Assembly (NCBI GenBank): GCA_030770535.1
Contig: JASVEC010000201.1
Span: 1-32,461 of the forward strand
Direction of reading: 5' to 3'
DNA length: 32,461 nucleotides
Origin: Batkoa obscura
Lineage: Eukaryota; Entomophthoromycota; Entomophthoromycetes; Entomophthorales; Batkoaceae
In this document: piece by piece, positions 12,721 to 21,980 of the stretch
Layout: the number at the start of each line of letters is the position of its first letter
How positions within the stretch are numbered: position 1 is the stretch's first letter
Program-made: the position numbers and the translations under genes
Notes under the pieces: model-generated
The model's database searches: none
Seen by the model: only the letters and a program-made list of their open reading frames with translations
What the model was told of the DNA's origin: nothing

Positions 12721-14017
12721 ATGTTAAACTACCTTTCAACGATTGATTATTATTGGGCTATTAAGCATTTGTCCATAGCAGTTGGTGTATTGAGTTCTTT
12801 AGCTTTTGGTGGTATTTATTACTTTCAATCTAGTTTAATTTATCTTCCTAATTTGCCACAAAACTCAAGAAAGAAGGTAATGATAAACAATATACTCATA
12901 TATATACGATTTAGAACTAATTGATTTATAATTACTTTAGATTGATGAACCATCCAAATATAATTTACCATTTGAAGATGTAGTATTAAGAACAAAAGAT
13001 GGAGTACGTATTGGAGCTTATCTCATTAAGAGAGAAGATGAAAAAGAATTTGAAAGAGCACCTACTTTAATTTATTTTCATGTAAATTTATCACCTATTT
13101 TTAACATAGAAATAACTAATAAATATTTTTATTTATTTAGGCCAATGCAGGAAACTTTGTAAGATTATTACTATTAGAGATTAAGCTGATGAAATACTAA
13201 TAGTTTTTTCTTAAATAGGGAATGAGATTACCTATTGCCGAAGTTATTTATCGTGTTTGTAAATGTAATATATTAATGCTATCTTATCGTGGGTAAGTTT
13301 TAATTAATAATTCCAATGATTGGTAACATTTATTTATTTCTAATAAAATAGATATGCTTTTTCAGAAGGTGTTCCCGATGAAAAAGGTCTTAAATTAGAT
13401 GCTGAAGTAAGTTAAATGAATTTTATTCTTTTTTATATATATTTATTTTATGAATAAGGCCGCTTTAGATTATATTCTATCTCATGACAAATTAAAAAAC
13501 AATAAAATTGTACTATATGGTCAATCAATTGGTGGTGCTGTTGCTATTGATTTAGCTTCCAAATTTGAAGATAAAGTAAGCTAATTTATTTCATAATCAT
13601 ATGGTATGATAATAACTTATAATTAGGTCCATGGTTTAGTACTTGAAAATACATTTCTTAGTTTAGTAAGTATAATATTAAATTATTGTTAGTTGAATGA
13701 ATATACTAATAAATACATTGAAATAGCCTAAATTAATTCCATGCGTTATGCCCACTTTAAAATACTTAACCTTTTTATGTCATCAAATTTGGGATAGTGA
13801 AAAATCAATTAGAAATATTCAATCTTTACCAACTTTATTTTTATCAGGTGCTAAAGATAGTTTAATCCCACCATCTCATATGAAATCATTATATGATCAA
13901 TTACCTTCCAATAAAAAACAATTTCAATCGTTTCCTAATGGAGATCACAATGATACTTTCCTTGCTCCGGAATATTTTAAAGAAATGGAAGCTTTCTTTT
14001 TAAAATTTATTTTATAA
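12721..14017 (+). CDS. BEM46/ABHD13-like alpha/beta hydrolase, eight exons, 296 aa
   Basis: Single-pass, membrane-anchored serine hydrolase of the BEM46 family; members act at ER or plasma membrane, and the true substrate is unsettled. Exons are 12721-12876, 12941-13081, 13141-13158, 13219-13292, 13352-13406, 13459-13575, 13627-13665 and 13727-14017; all phases close. A hydrophobic segment at about residues 18-36 is the likely anchor. Catalytic motifs are visible: HANAGNFGMRLP (oxyanion loop), LSYRGYAFSEG, nucleophile Ser171 in GQSIGG, Asp244 in GAKDSLIPP and His274 in NGDHNDT. Exon 3 is an 18-nt microexon encoding ANAGNF, the heart of the oxyanion loop. Length is normal for the family (about 290-340 aa). 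Confidence 0.93.
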
Positions 14018-14055
14018 AATAAAAATAAAAATAAAAATAAAAATAAAAATAAAAA
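14018..14055. repeat. (AAAAT)n simple repeat
   Basis: About seven AAAAT pentamers follow the stop codon of the BEM46-like gene, in the 82-bp gap between two convergent genes. Confidence 0.85.
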
Positions 14056-14099
14056 GTTTTACTTAATTATTTAATTATTTTATTAATATTCTAGTTATA

Positions 14100-16030
14100 T
14101 TAAATTTGTTTATTATTTAATTTGAGTTCTGCTTCATTTCGAAATTCTTGATTACGAATTTCAATCATACATTGAACATCCACATATAGAAAAGATAAAA
14201 ATAAAAATAAATCAAATAATCCTAAAAGAATAAATATATATAAATACAGCATAATATAATATATAATATAAATTACCTTGAAAATTAACTAATTGTCCTA
14301 ACAACAAATAAAAGCCATCTATTTGAATAGCAAACCCAACCAAATTAGCTGTCATTAACATCAATACATTTAATGTACCGCCAATAGCTCTCAAATATCT
14401 GTAATATGATTTATGCTGGAAAATAAATAAATAAATAAAACAATAGTATATAAATTAAAATACAAATAAATAAATACAAATAATAAATTACCTTCCATTT
14501 CTTTGATGCTTTAACAGCAATCATTTCAGGTAAGAAAAATAAAGCAATTAACCAACCCCAAGCTAACAAATCTAATTCGGTGTCATGCCATAAAGCAACA
14601 AATGTAAATATAACCCATATATTTAAAAAAGAGTATTTAGCTCCTCCTAATGGTACATATAAATATCTATAATAAAATTATATTATTACTAGTATTATAG
14701 TATATTATCATATAATATATATTATTAATTAAATTACCTAACTAACCAGCGATTATAAGAACAATGCCAACCCTTCCAAAAACCTTGAATTGAATAATTA
14801 TTAGTCATACATCTACCCATATTTTCAACTGTATCAATGCCATCCATCATCGCCCATAATCGGAAGAATCTCCAAATAATTAATAACTAGAATAAAATTA
14901 TTGTTAAATCATATTATTATATATTATATATTATATATTGTAATATTAATATGATAATTACCTTTAACCAAATAAACTTCAAACTAAAAAATGAAATCAT
15001 CAATAATTGATAAGGTGTATAATTTTCAAAATTTTTGGATTTACACAAGGCTTGTACATAAATATAATGTAACATAAATTCCATTAATAAAATTACTAAA
15101 ATTAATCTTATTAAATATTTTCCAATTGTTTTCACTGTTAAATTTGGGTTTTTAAATTTAGTCTAATAAAAGTTGTTATTATTTATTATTGCTTTTGTTA
15201 TTAATATAATAGGAAACTTACTTGATACATAAAATCATTAAATGTAATAATTGGACCAGCTAAATATAATGGGGGATAAAATAAATAAGTAAAATAATTG
15301 ACGAAATTATAGTTATTTGCATTTAATTCATATTGAGTTCGTTGTTTACTTGTTGTTAACTAAATTTATATTATTATAAATTATATTGATATAATAATAA
15401 CAATAATACTTACATATTTCTTTTCGTTTAATTTCTCTTCCTCTTCCTCTTGTACTTCCTCTTCGTTAATTGAATTAGGCTTCGACCAATAATAATCCAT
15501 ATTAAAAGATATCATTCTTAATGCAGTTATGTTATAATGAATATCCCATCTTGGTAAAAGCCCATTAAATTCATCCTATAAAATTCAAACTATTAATAAT
15601 TAATACTAAAATGAATGTTTATTATTAAATTTACCATAAATTTTAATCCCATAAAAAAGTGTTCAAATTTCACTTGTTTACTAAAATAATTACAAAATAA
15701 CAATGCAGCAATATTAAAAACCCAAGTGAATACAGGATTGAGCACATTTCTTTTACTCAATTTACCCAATATATAATTTAAACTTATAAATATAAATAAT
15801 TTCATCATAGAATAACCGTGTAATGCAAATAATAAGACCATTGAAAATATGCCTGAAAACATAATTTTACTATTTAAAAATAAATTTCTTATTCCGTATC
15901 CTTTCTTTTTTAAATTGATACTATTGCTAATTAATTGACTTAATAAAACATGAAGTAGCATTAATAATACAATTAATTTATATCGAGAACGAAAACTATT
16001 AAATTGTCCATCGCTCAAATCCTAATTATA

Positions 16031-16070
<40 letters not shown>

Positions 16071-16455
16071 AACAATTACTTCTTTTCTACCAAACATCCA
16101 GCCATCTGATAATCTATCTTTATAAGAATCATAATTGGGATGAGTTTCTAATAAAAATAAAAAATATTTATCAGTATCTTCACTAAAATATAAAAACAAG
16201 AATAAAAATAAAAATAAAAGTTACCATTAGATAAATCAATAACAGAATAAACATATATATAACAGAACCTAGTAAATAAGCATAATAAAAATAATATTCA
16301 TAAGTATTATATAATGGTTTAGGTAAGTTTTTATATTTGCTTTCCCTCAAATCATTACTATTATTCATTGCATTGTTATTTCCGTTTCCAATTTCATTAA
16401 TCTCTTTACTGTTTTTTAATCCCATTTCTATATCTTCTATTGATTTAGTTTCCAT
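14100..16455 (-). CDS. GUP1: GUP1-like membrane-bound O-acyltransferase (MBOAT), ten exons
   Basis: Polytopic ER acyltransferase; fungal Gup1 remodels GPI-anchor lipids. Exons are 16455-16225, 16182-16080, 16021-15635, 15575-15414, 15359-15222, 15162-14962, 14886-14738, 14666-14492, 14415-14277 and 14221-14100, about 600 aa in all. Landmarks: [10 protein letters not shown] then [46 protein letters not shown] with the conserved MBOAT Asn/Trp region; and [10 protein letters not shown] carrying the invariant membrane His. Many hydrophobic helices are evident, plus an acidic Glu-rich loop in exon 4. All junctions close except exon 1/2: the obvious donor (GTAACT at 16224) leaves phase 0, while exon 2 needs one extra base. 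The N-terminal splice is therefore unresolved (an unusual donor, a missed exon or a base error). Confidence 0.9.
16029..16070. repeat. (ATT)n microsatellite in a GUP1 intron
   Basis: About 13-14 ATT/AAT trinucleotides fill most of the 58-nt intron between exons 2 and 3 of the GUP1-like gene. The intron's donor and acceptor remain intact at either side. Confidence 0.9.
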
Positions 16456-16757
16456 GTAATGATGTTGATAAAATTAAAAAACAATAATACTTAATACTTT
16501 TTTCTGAAAGTTACTCCACTTTTTTTGACCTTAATTTGAAAATGGAGAGTTATTCAACCAATCATTTTTTAATGAGAGTGGCATTTCTTTTAAATGACTG
16601 AAACTAGTAACTAGTAAATTTTATTTTATTTTATTTTCATTCGAAAAACTATATAGTTCATAAATTTTAAATATTTTTACAAAGTGATAATCTTTACTAT
16701 AAACTACTATTTGATATATTTATAAAAACAAACAAATATATTTCATATTAAGATAAG

Positions 16758-16862
16758 TATGGGAATGTGTTTTTGTATTTAACAATTTTATCAATAGCTT
16801 TTTCGTCTAAATAGCGCTTAAAGATGGAAAAAATGGTGAAACCAAAAAAACATCTCCATATA
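16758..16862 (-). mobile_element. MITE-like element, copy 2 (105 bp)
   Basis: Inverted relative to copy 1. Begins TATGGGAATGTG and ends CATCTCCATA. The body carries a TAAATAGCGCTTAAAGATGG block and GGTGAAACCAAAAAAACATC. Flanking direct repeats are weak. Confidence 0.75.
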
Positions 16863-16936
16863 TGTAAAAAATAACAATAGCGCTTTATCAACAAAGTATA
16901 AAAAATACTAATACTTATAATATATAAAAATTAAGT

Positions 16937-16978
16937 GAGGATGGATGTGTTTTTTTGTTAAGGATCTTATTGACAATC
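16937..16978 (-). mobile_element. MITE-like element, one-end fragment
   Basis: GGATGTGTTTTTTTGTTAAGG followed by ATCTTATTGACAA matches the left end of copies 6 and 7. The similarity then stops, so the rest of the element is missing or unrecognisable. Confidence 0.5.
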
Positions 16979-17371
16979 AATAAATACTAAAATAATATTT
17001 TATATGTATACAGTAATACAAAGTTAGTTAGAAATAATGTTATTATTAAATTAAGCTATTTGAATATAAAAGATAATCCTTCTTATTGTTATTATTCAAA
17101 GCTAAAGTCTTAAAAAAATCATAGAAAACTTATCTATTAAATTTGATTTATTTATTACTAAATATATAAACTATATATGAGTTATACATAGATTATACAT
17201 AAATTATATACTTTGATTATATGCTATACATAAAGTAAGATTGGATTAAGCTAATTATAAAACTAGCATTAGTATTGAAATTTTGAATTGTTAAATACAG
17301 GTATTGATTTTAGTTATAACTTTATAGCTTTTTTATTACTTGTTACACTCATAGTTAAAAATAGAAGTCAA

Positions 17372-17910
17372 ATAGCCAGGAATGTTTTTTTTGGTTTCTG
17401 TGAAATATCGTTTTGTCAGCCCTATGGTTAATTATAACATAATAACCGCCTAAGCTGTTGTGTTCTTGAGCTTAGAGACAATCAATCCTATGCTCTTATT
17501 TTGATCTACTATGAGAATTTCTAGCTTCATTTCAAAGAATATTATCCTCTCTTATTGATATGTATACTTGTCAAAGTATAAAAGAGATTCTAAAATATAG
17601 TAGCTCGAGGCTCTTTAACTGAATTATTCCCTGATAGCTCGAACATTTAATAAAGCCACCAAGTTTTCTTAATAGTATTTTACCTAGATTTTACATTAGT
17701 ATTGTCTATTTTATTTGTTCTGCATAGTCTTTAGTCTATTTCGTCCTATTTTTCATAATCCAATCCTATCTTAATCACATAAACTAAGACCTTTCGACTC
17801 CAATCGCTGCTGAGTACCAGATTTCACGGTCCCATTACTTTTTCCATTTTTTGACTGATCTTTGAGCGAAAAAATTGTCAGTAAAATTTTTAAACAAAAA
17901 ATACATACTT
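17372..17910 (+). mobile_element. MITE-like element, copy 3, split by a later insertion
   Basis: The left end (about 17372-17398, ending TTTTTTTTGGTTTC) and the rest (about 17829-17910, beginning with CATTACTTTTTCCATTTTT) are contiguous in the other copies. Here they are separated by 430 bases of unrelated sequence. The right terminus is degraded. Confidence 0.65.
17399..17828. mobile_element. Solo-LTR-like element (430 bp) nested in MITE copy 3
   Basis: Begins TGTGAAAT and ends ATTTCACG, an 8-bp inverted terminus of LTR type. It is flanked by imperfect 5-bp direct repeats lying exactly at the break in the MITE body. Inside are a TATA-like box (TATAAAAGAG near 17577) and AATAAAG near 17649, in the order expected of an LTR. 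It is richer in G/C than its surroundings. There is no coding sequence and no second copy in the window, so I read it as a solo LTR, a fossil left by recombination. Its superfamily is unknown. It is younger than the MITE it interrupts but not recent. Confidence 0.5.
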
Positions 17911-18510
17911 ACAATAAATTGTATAAAATTTTAATACTAAATTGAGCTAGTATAAAATAAAATAATTAAAATAAAAAATACTTCATTTTTTTAATCCTTT
18001 AAAAATAGTTAAGTCTTAGATTTACTTTTTATTAAACAGCTTTTTTTATAATTTCATCCTTGAAATTAATTGGCTTTAGTATTTTAAACATTTAAAGCTT
18101 TAAGCTTTTAAAAGTAAAAAAAATAAAAAATAATTTTAATTTTTAATACTTGTAGAATTACAAAAAAATCATAAAGTAAAAATAAACAAGTAGCTATAAA
18201 TGATTTCAAATATTATACTTTATTATACTTTGTCTTTAATTTTTAATATTTAATTAACTTGCAATAATTTACGACGTTTTTAAATCATCATAGCTAAAGC
18301 AAGAAAAAAAATTTAAACTGTTATTATAAGTTCAATAAAAGTGGAAATTCCAAGTAACCTGAGGGAAGTTTTAATATTGTTTGCTTTTGTTAAAACTAAA
18401 TCAAAAAGTTTTCCTATTTGCTTAAGTCATTACTATAACTATGATATGATGAAAATACTTTATTTAAAATAGCTAAATCATAATTGAGTGATATAATATT
18501 ATTCAGGAAG

Positions 18511-18611
18511 ACACAAAAAGAGGATAATTTCAGAGACTCCGCACTAAAGAAGATTAGCTAAATTAGCTAAAAAGCTTTTTAGTGCGGAGTCCCTGAAAAT
18601 ATCTTTTCCTG
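18511..18611. mobile_element. Foldback element, about 36-bp inverted arms
   Basis: The left arm contains TTTCAGAGACTCCGCACTAAA. The right arm is its complement, TTTAGTGCGGAGTCCCTGAAA, with one internal difference. Looser pairing extends outward through GATAATTT/AAAATATC and CACAAAAAG/CTTTTCCTGTG. A spacer of about 27 bases (GATTAGCTAAATTAGCTAAA) lies between. The G/C-rich CAGGGACTCCGCACTAAA arm stands out in an AT-rich region and resembles a DNA-transposon terminus, so this is probably a foldback MITE of a different family from the 105-bp element. Confidence 0.7.
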
Positions 18612-19122
18612 TGAAATTCAATCAAAGCTTGAAATTAAATACCAAATACCAAATATCAAAAGCTTTTCAACTGCTTATTTTATTTAAGAATACTTATACA
18701 ACTAATGAATAATATGAAGACTTTATATGACAGAATGGTATCCATAAATAACTCATTATTTTTTTTCCTTTATATAATGCATCTTCACTTAAGTAGAAGT
18801 TGTCTTTCAAAGTTTTAATAATAAAGTAAATAATAAAGTATATTATATTTAAAGAGTAACGTTATTCAAACACAGCGGTATTAGTTTTAATTTAAATTTA
18901 ATAAATTTTTTAACAAAGAAAATAGAACAAATTACTACTGCTTTCAAGATACTTTTTTATAAATTCCGAAATAAGATGATATATATAAAGTAATATCATA
19001 GATTTCTTTAATTATATTATAAATCATTTTGAATAACTAAAGTAGTAAAAGAATAATCGATATGGAATTTGACAAAGAATAAAGTAAGTTCTTTTAGTGA
19101 TTAGGGTCCTTGGCTTCTAGAC

Positions 19123-19130
19123 TATAAATA
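19123..19130 (+). promoter_or_regulatory. Possible TATA box of the tyrosinase gene
   Basis: TATAAATA lies 112 bp upstream of the tyrosinase ATG, in a short region less monotonously A/T than its surroundings. Position and match are suggestive only; such words are common in AT-rich DNA. Confidence 0.3.
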
Positions 19131-19241
19131 CTATTTGTAATCAACACCCATATAAATTATTTTAATATCTTTTAATATTATCCTTTATCCCATTGTTTAT
19201 ATATCTTAATTTATAAGAAAAAAGTATTAGAATTTAATAAA

Positions 19242-20432
19242 ATGATTTTCAATGTCAAATCCGTCTCTCTAACAATCTTAGGACTTGTGACTTTCATCAC
19301 CAGTCAAGATCTACCATTCTGCAAAACAGAAGATATTAGGGTTCGTAAAAATATTAAAGATCTAAGTGATGATCAATTAGAACGTTATTTTGGTGCAGTA
19401 AAGAAATTAAATAGTGCTCCAAGACCCAATGTATGGGATAATTTTACTAGAATGCACGTTGATTACTTCCCACAGGTACATAACACTCAATTCTTTTTAG
19501 TATGGCATCGTTATTTTTTGTATTTTATGGAAAAAGAATTACAAAAAATTGATCCTTCAGTTACTATTCCATACTGGGATTGGACTGTTGATAGCGAGGA
19601 GCCTAATAATGATTCCATTTATAGTGATAGATATTTTGGAAAAGTAAATGGTAACGATAGATGTATTAATAGTGGGGCATTTAAAGATTTTAAAGTCTTA
19701 GATTTGTATAGTCCAAATGGAGATGAAATTTGTTTAAGACGCAATAAAATATTTACCCAACAAGTAACTGGCGGACCTGAAATGGAAAATCTCTATTTAA
19801 ATAGTGCCCCTATTGGTCAATTTTCTATAGATCTTGAAGGTGTACCACATAGTCGTATTCACAATGGTATTGGTGGGGATTTTGCTACCGGCGTTTCACC
19901 TAGTAACCCTATCTTTTATTCTCACCATGCTTTTGTTGATAAATTATGGTTTGATTACCAAATGCGTTATCCTGAAACTATGGATGAATATGCTTTAAAT
20001 CGTCGTACTCCAGTTGCTCCTTGGGGTTTTCCAGTTCTTCAAGGAATTGATACTTCAGATCGTCTATGCTATGTTTATAAACAAGAACATTTCTCATGGA
20101 CCACACAAGATATATCTTCTCGTTCTGCTTTCATACCTGATTTTACACCAGAACCATATACAGTACCATCCAGCGTTACCACAGTTGAAGAATTAGTTAA
20201 ACATGATGTTGCTTTTGTTACTAGAAATTTTGAGTTAGTTGATATTAACATTCCTAAAGCTTTAGTAAATAATCCATCTTTACTTTCTTCTGCTCCTGGG
20301 GAACCACCAGTCAAATTAATAGATGTAGAATTCATTGCAAAAATGAAATTGAACTATTCAAATATTCGCGAAAATGAGTTACGTGAATTAGAATTTAAAA
20401 ATTTTATGAAAGAAATTGGGAGTGTTCAATAA
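19242..20432 (+). CDS. Secreted tyrosinase-domain protein, intronless, 396 aa
   Basis: Type-3 copper enzyme that would oxidise phenols to quinones outside the cell or in the wall (melanin or defence chemistry is inferred). A signal peptide covers about residues 1-21. CuA ligands are His72, His80 and His89 (MHVDYFPQVH, then VWHRYF). CuB has His203 and His207 in PHSRIHNGIGGDF and the His228-His229 pair in NPIFYSHHAFVDKLW. Glu199 sits where the 'water-keeper' Glu of related enzymes lies. The residue after the first CuB His is Ser204; many monophenol-hydroxylating enzymes have Asn there, so this could be a diphenol oxidase. No Cys lies between His72 and His80 for a thioether link. There is no C-terminal membrane segment. 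One uninterrupted exon contrasts with the intron-rich core genes. Confidence 0.93.
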   Translation: MIFNVKSVSLTILGLVTFITSQDLPFCKTEDIRVRKNIKDLSDDQLERYFGAVKKLNSAPRPNVWDNFTRMHVDYFPQVHNTQFFLVWHRYFLYFMEKELQKIDPSVTIPYWDWTVDSEEPNNDSIYSDRYFGKVNGNDRCINSGAFKDFKVLDLYSPNGDEICLRRNKIFTQQVTGGPEMENLYLNSAPIGQFSIDLEGVPHSRIHNGIGGDFATGVSPSNPIFYSHHAFVDKLWFDYQMRYPETMDEYALNRRTPVAPWGFPVLQGIDTSDRLCYVYKQEHFSWTTQDISSRSAFIPDFTPEPYTVPSSVTTVEELVKHDVAFVTRNFELVDINIPKALVNNPSLLSSAPGEPPVKLIDVEFIAKMKLNYSNIRENELRELEFKNFMKEIGSVQ

Positions 20433-20749
20433 TATCTTATTGAATAAATGATCTTTATACCTACATGGATTTTAGTCTTTACATTTGCTTAATTTCAATA
20501 TATATTTTATACTTTTTATTTATCATTTTGTTTATTACTGTTACTTTTAGTACAAATACTTCTAAAATTTAATATATTCAATGCCTGTATCACCTTCAAA
20601 AACATAGTTTGGTTTCTTTTTAATTTCATTTAAAGCTATTTTAGGTGACTCCAAATGTTACAAATATATTAATAAGGTTTATAAATGATAGAACTATTTC
20701 AAACTAAAGGTACCTACTTGAATGTTTTAAATGATTATGTTCCATTAGG

Positions 20750-20855
20750 ATATGGGGCTGTTTTTCTTAGTTTCATTATTTTTCCATTTTTTAAGCGCTA
20801 TTTATGTGGAAAAATTGTCAGTAAAATTCTTAAATACAAAAATACATTCCCATAT
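20750..20855 (+). mobile_element. MITE-like element, copy 4 (106 bp)
   Basis: Begins ATATGGGGCTG and ends CATTCCCATAT: well-kept inverted termini. Body: TTTCATTATTTTTCCATTTT, AAGCGCTATT, GGAAAAATTGTCAGTAAAA. Flanks ATTAGGAT / ATTACCTT give a weak 8-bp direct repeat. Confidence 0.85.
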
Positions 20856-21034
20856 TACCTTTTAAAATTAGAAAGAATTAAATTTTTTAATATTGTATTA
20901 AGAAAATAGTATCAAAGCTAAAATTCTAAAAAATATTTAGTGAATAAAAAATTTGAAATAAAATAAAAAATGAAATGAAATAAAAATTCAATTAGTATCA
21001 TATTTTTGGATGATAAGAACAATAACACATAAAT

Positions 21035-21140
21035 ATATAGGGATGTCTTTTTTGGCTTCATTACTTTTTCCATTTTTAAGCACTACTTAAGCGGAAAATT
21101 CATTAGTAAAATTCTTAAACACAAAAATACATCTTCATAT
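21035..21140 (+). mobile_element. MITE-like element, copy 5 (106 bp)
   Basis: Begins ATATAGGGATGTC and ends CATCTTCATAT. The body TTGGCTTCATTACTTTTTCC, then AAGCACTACTTAAGCGG, then TTAGTAAAATTCTTAAACAC, is close to the family consensus. Same orientation as copy 4, about 180 bp away. Confidence 0.85.
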
Positions 21141-21497
21141 GATACTTTTTAAATTACAGCTGCTGGAGTTTTATTGTGGATCTTGTTAATTAATAATAAA
21201 ATTTTGCTAAAACTATACTAAAACAAAGACTATGCTTCAAACATAATTGAATTTAAAAATTGTCATAAATCAAGTTGTAATAGCGTTATAGCTAACTATA
21301 GAGATTTAGCTTAAGAAAAATCTTCAATAAATTAATAAATGAGTAAGTTTAAAAGCTTGATTTGAATTAAAATAAAATTTTCCAATTTTGCTTTTTATCC
21401 ATTTTCTATTTAGTACAAAATTTCTAAGAAACTATTAGACAAAACTGGATAGAAAACACTTTTGTACAGCTAATCCTAAAATTAAGTAAAAGAGCAG

Positions 21498-21570
21498 TTA
21501 TTTTGTAGTACTTAGTTTGATTTGCAATTTTTACTAAAAACTAGAGCTAGACAAATTTGAACCAAGCTTT
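21498..21570 (-). repeat. Dispersed repeat B, copy 3 (inverted)
   Basis: Reverse strand reads AGTTTTTAGTAAAAATTGCAA followed by a TAAGTACTAC block, matching the copies at 11831 and 12178. A further resemblance (GTAGC, TTTAAATAT) lies beyond one end. Confidence 0.4.
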
Positions 21571-21834
21571 TAAACTCATATTTAAATTGCTACTTCATAT
21601 TTAAAAATTAAGCCAAAATAAATTACCCAGATATCAAAAAACGTTTTAACATTAAGGATTATTTACCCTTAATCGAATATAAAGTATTACCAATAAAGCA
21701 TTCAAAATAAAGTATATTAATAATTTCATATGCTTCTAGTAGTTGGACATTAAAATTTTTAAACGTGTTATTTACTTAAAATAGCTAAGACAACAGCCAA
21801 TGACATCCAAATAGCCGAATAAACCTAACAAAAA

Positions 21835-21862
21835 AAATAAAAAATAAAAAATAAAAAATTTA
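21835..21862. repeat. A-rich (AAAAAAT)n simple repeat
   Basis: Three to four AAAAAAT units about 120 bp upstream of the LPMO-like start. A poly(dA)-like tract here could keep the promoter open, but this is conjecture. Confidence 0.6.
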
Positions 21863-21980
21863 ACAGTTAAAAAAGAAGTTAAAAAAACATCAACTATATC
21901 ATTATACTAATAATATTAAACACTAAACAATAGACCTAACTTTCTTTACCTATTAATTATATTATACATATAAAAATAAA

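Larger units (their letters stand above)
16456..19241. other. 2.8-kb gene-free stretch rich in mobile-element remains
   Basis: Holds one full MITE-like copy, one fragment, one copy split by a solo-LTR-like element, and a strong foldback element. The last 200 bases are the tyrosinase upstream region. I see no convincing coding frame or tRNA in the stretch. Confidence 0.6.
20433..21980. other. Intergenic between tyrosinase and LPMO-like genes
   Basis: About 1.55 kb, AT-rich. It contains two MITE-like copies in the same orientation (20750-20855, 21035-21140), one inverted repeat-B copy (21498-21570), and an A-run repeat just upstream of the LPMO-like gene. The only open frame of note (20685-20909) is mostly MITE sequence and is not called as a gene. 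Confidence 0.6.

Noticed and set aside
16500-16600. Possible further inverted-repeat element upstream of GUP1 (GTTACTCCAC ... TGGAGAGTTAT)
   Set aside because: Arm pairing is short and imperfect, and the sequence lacks the body and ends of the 105-bp family.
17399-17828. Possible RNA gene because of its higher G/C content
   Set aside because: No tRNA-like A/B boxes or cloverleaf seen. Its termini, flanking repeats and position inside a MITE fit an LTR-like fossil better.
20685-20909. Open frame of 74 codons whose peptide resembles that of another frame at 25011-25268 (-), as if a small protein family
   Set aside because: The shared peptide (FFKxYLxGKxVSKILK) is just translation of the 105-bp MITE-like element in the same frame. 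The flanking parts are unrelated, and there are no conserved start or end features.
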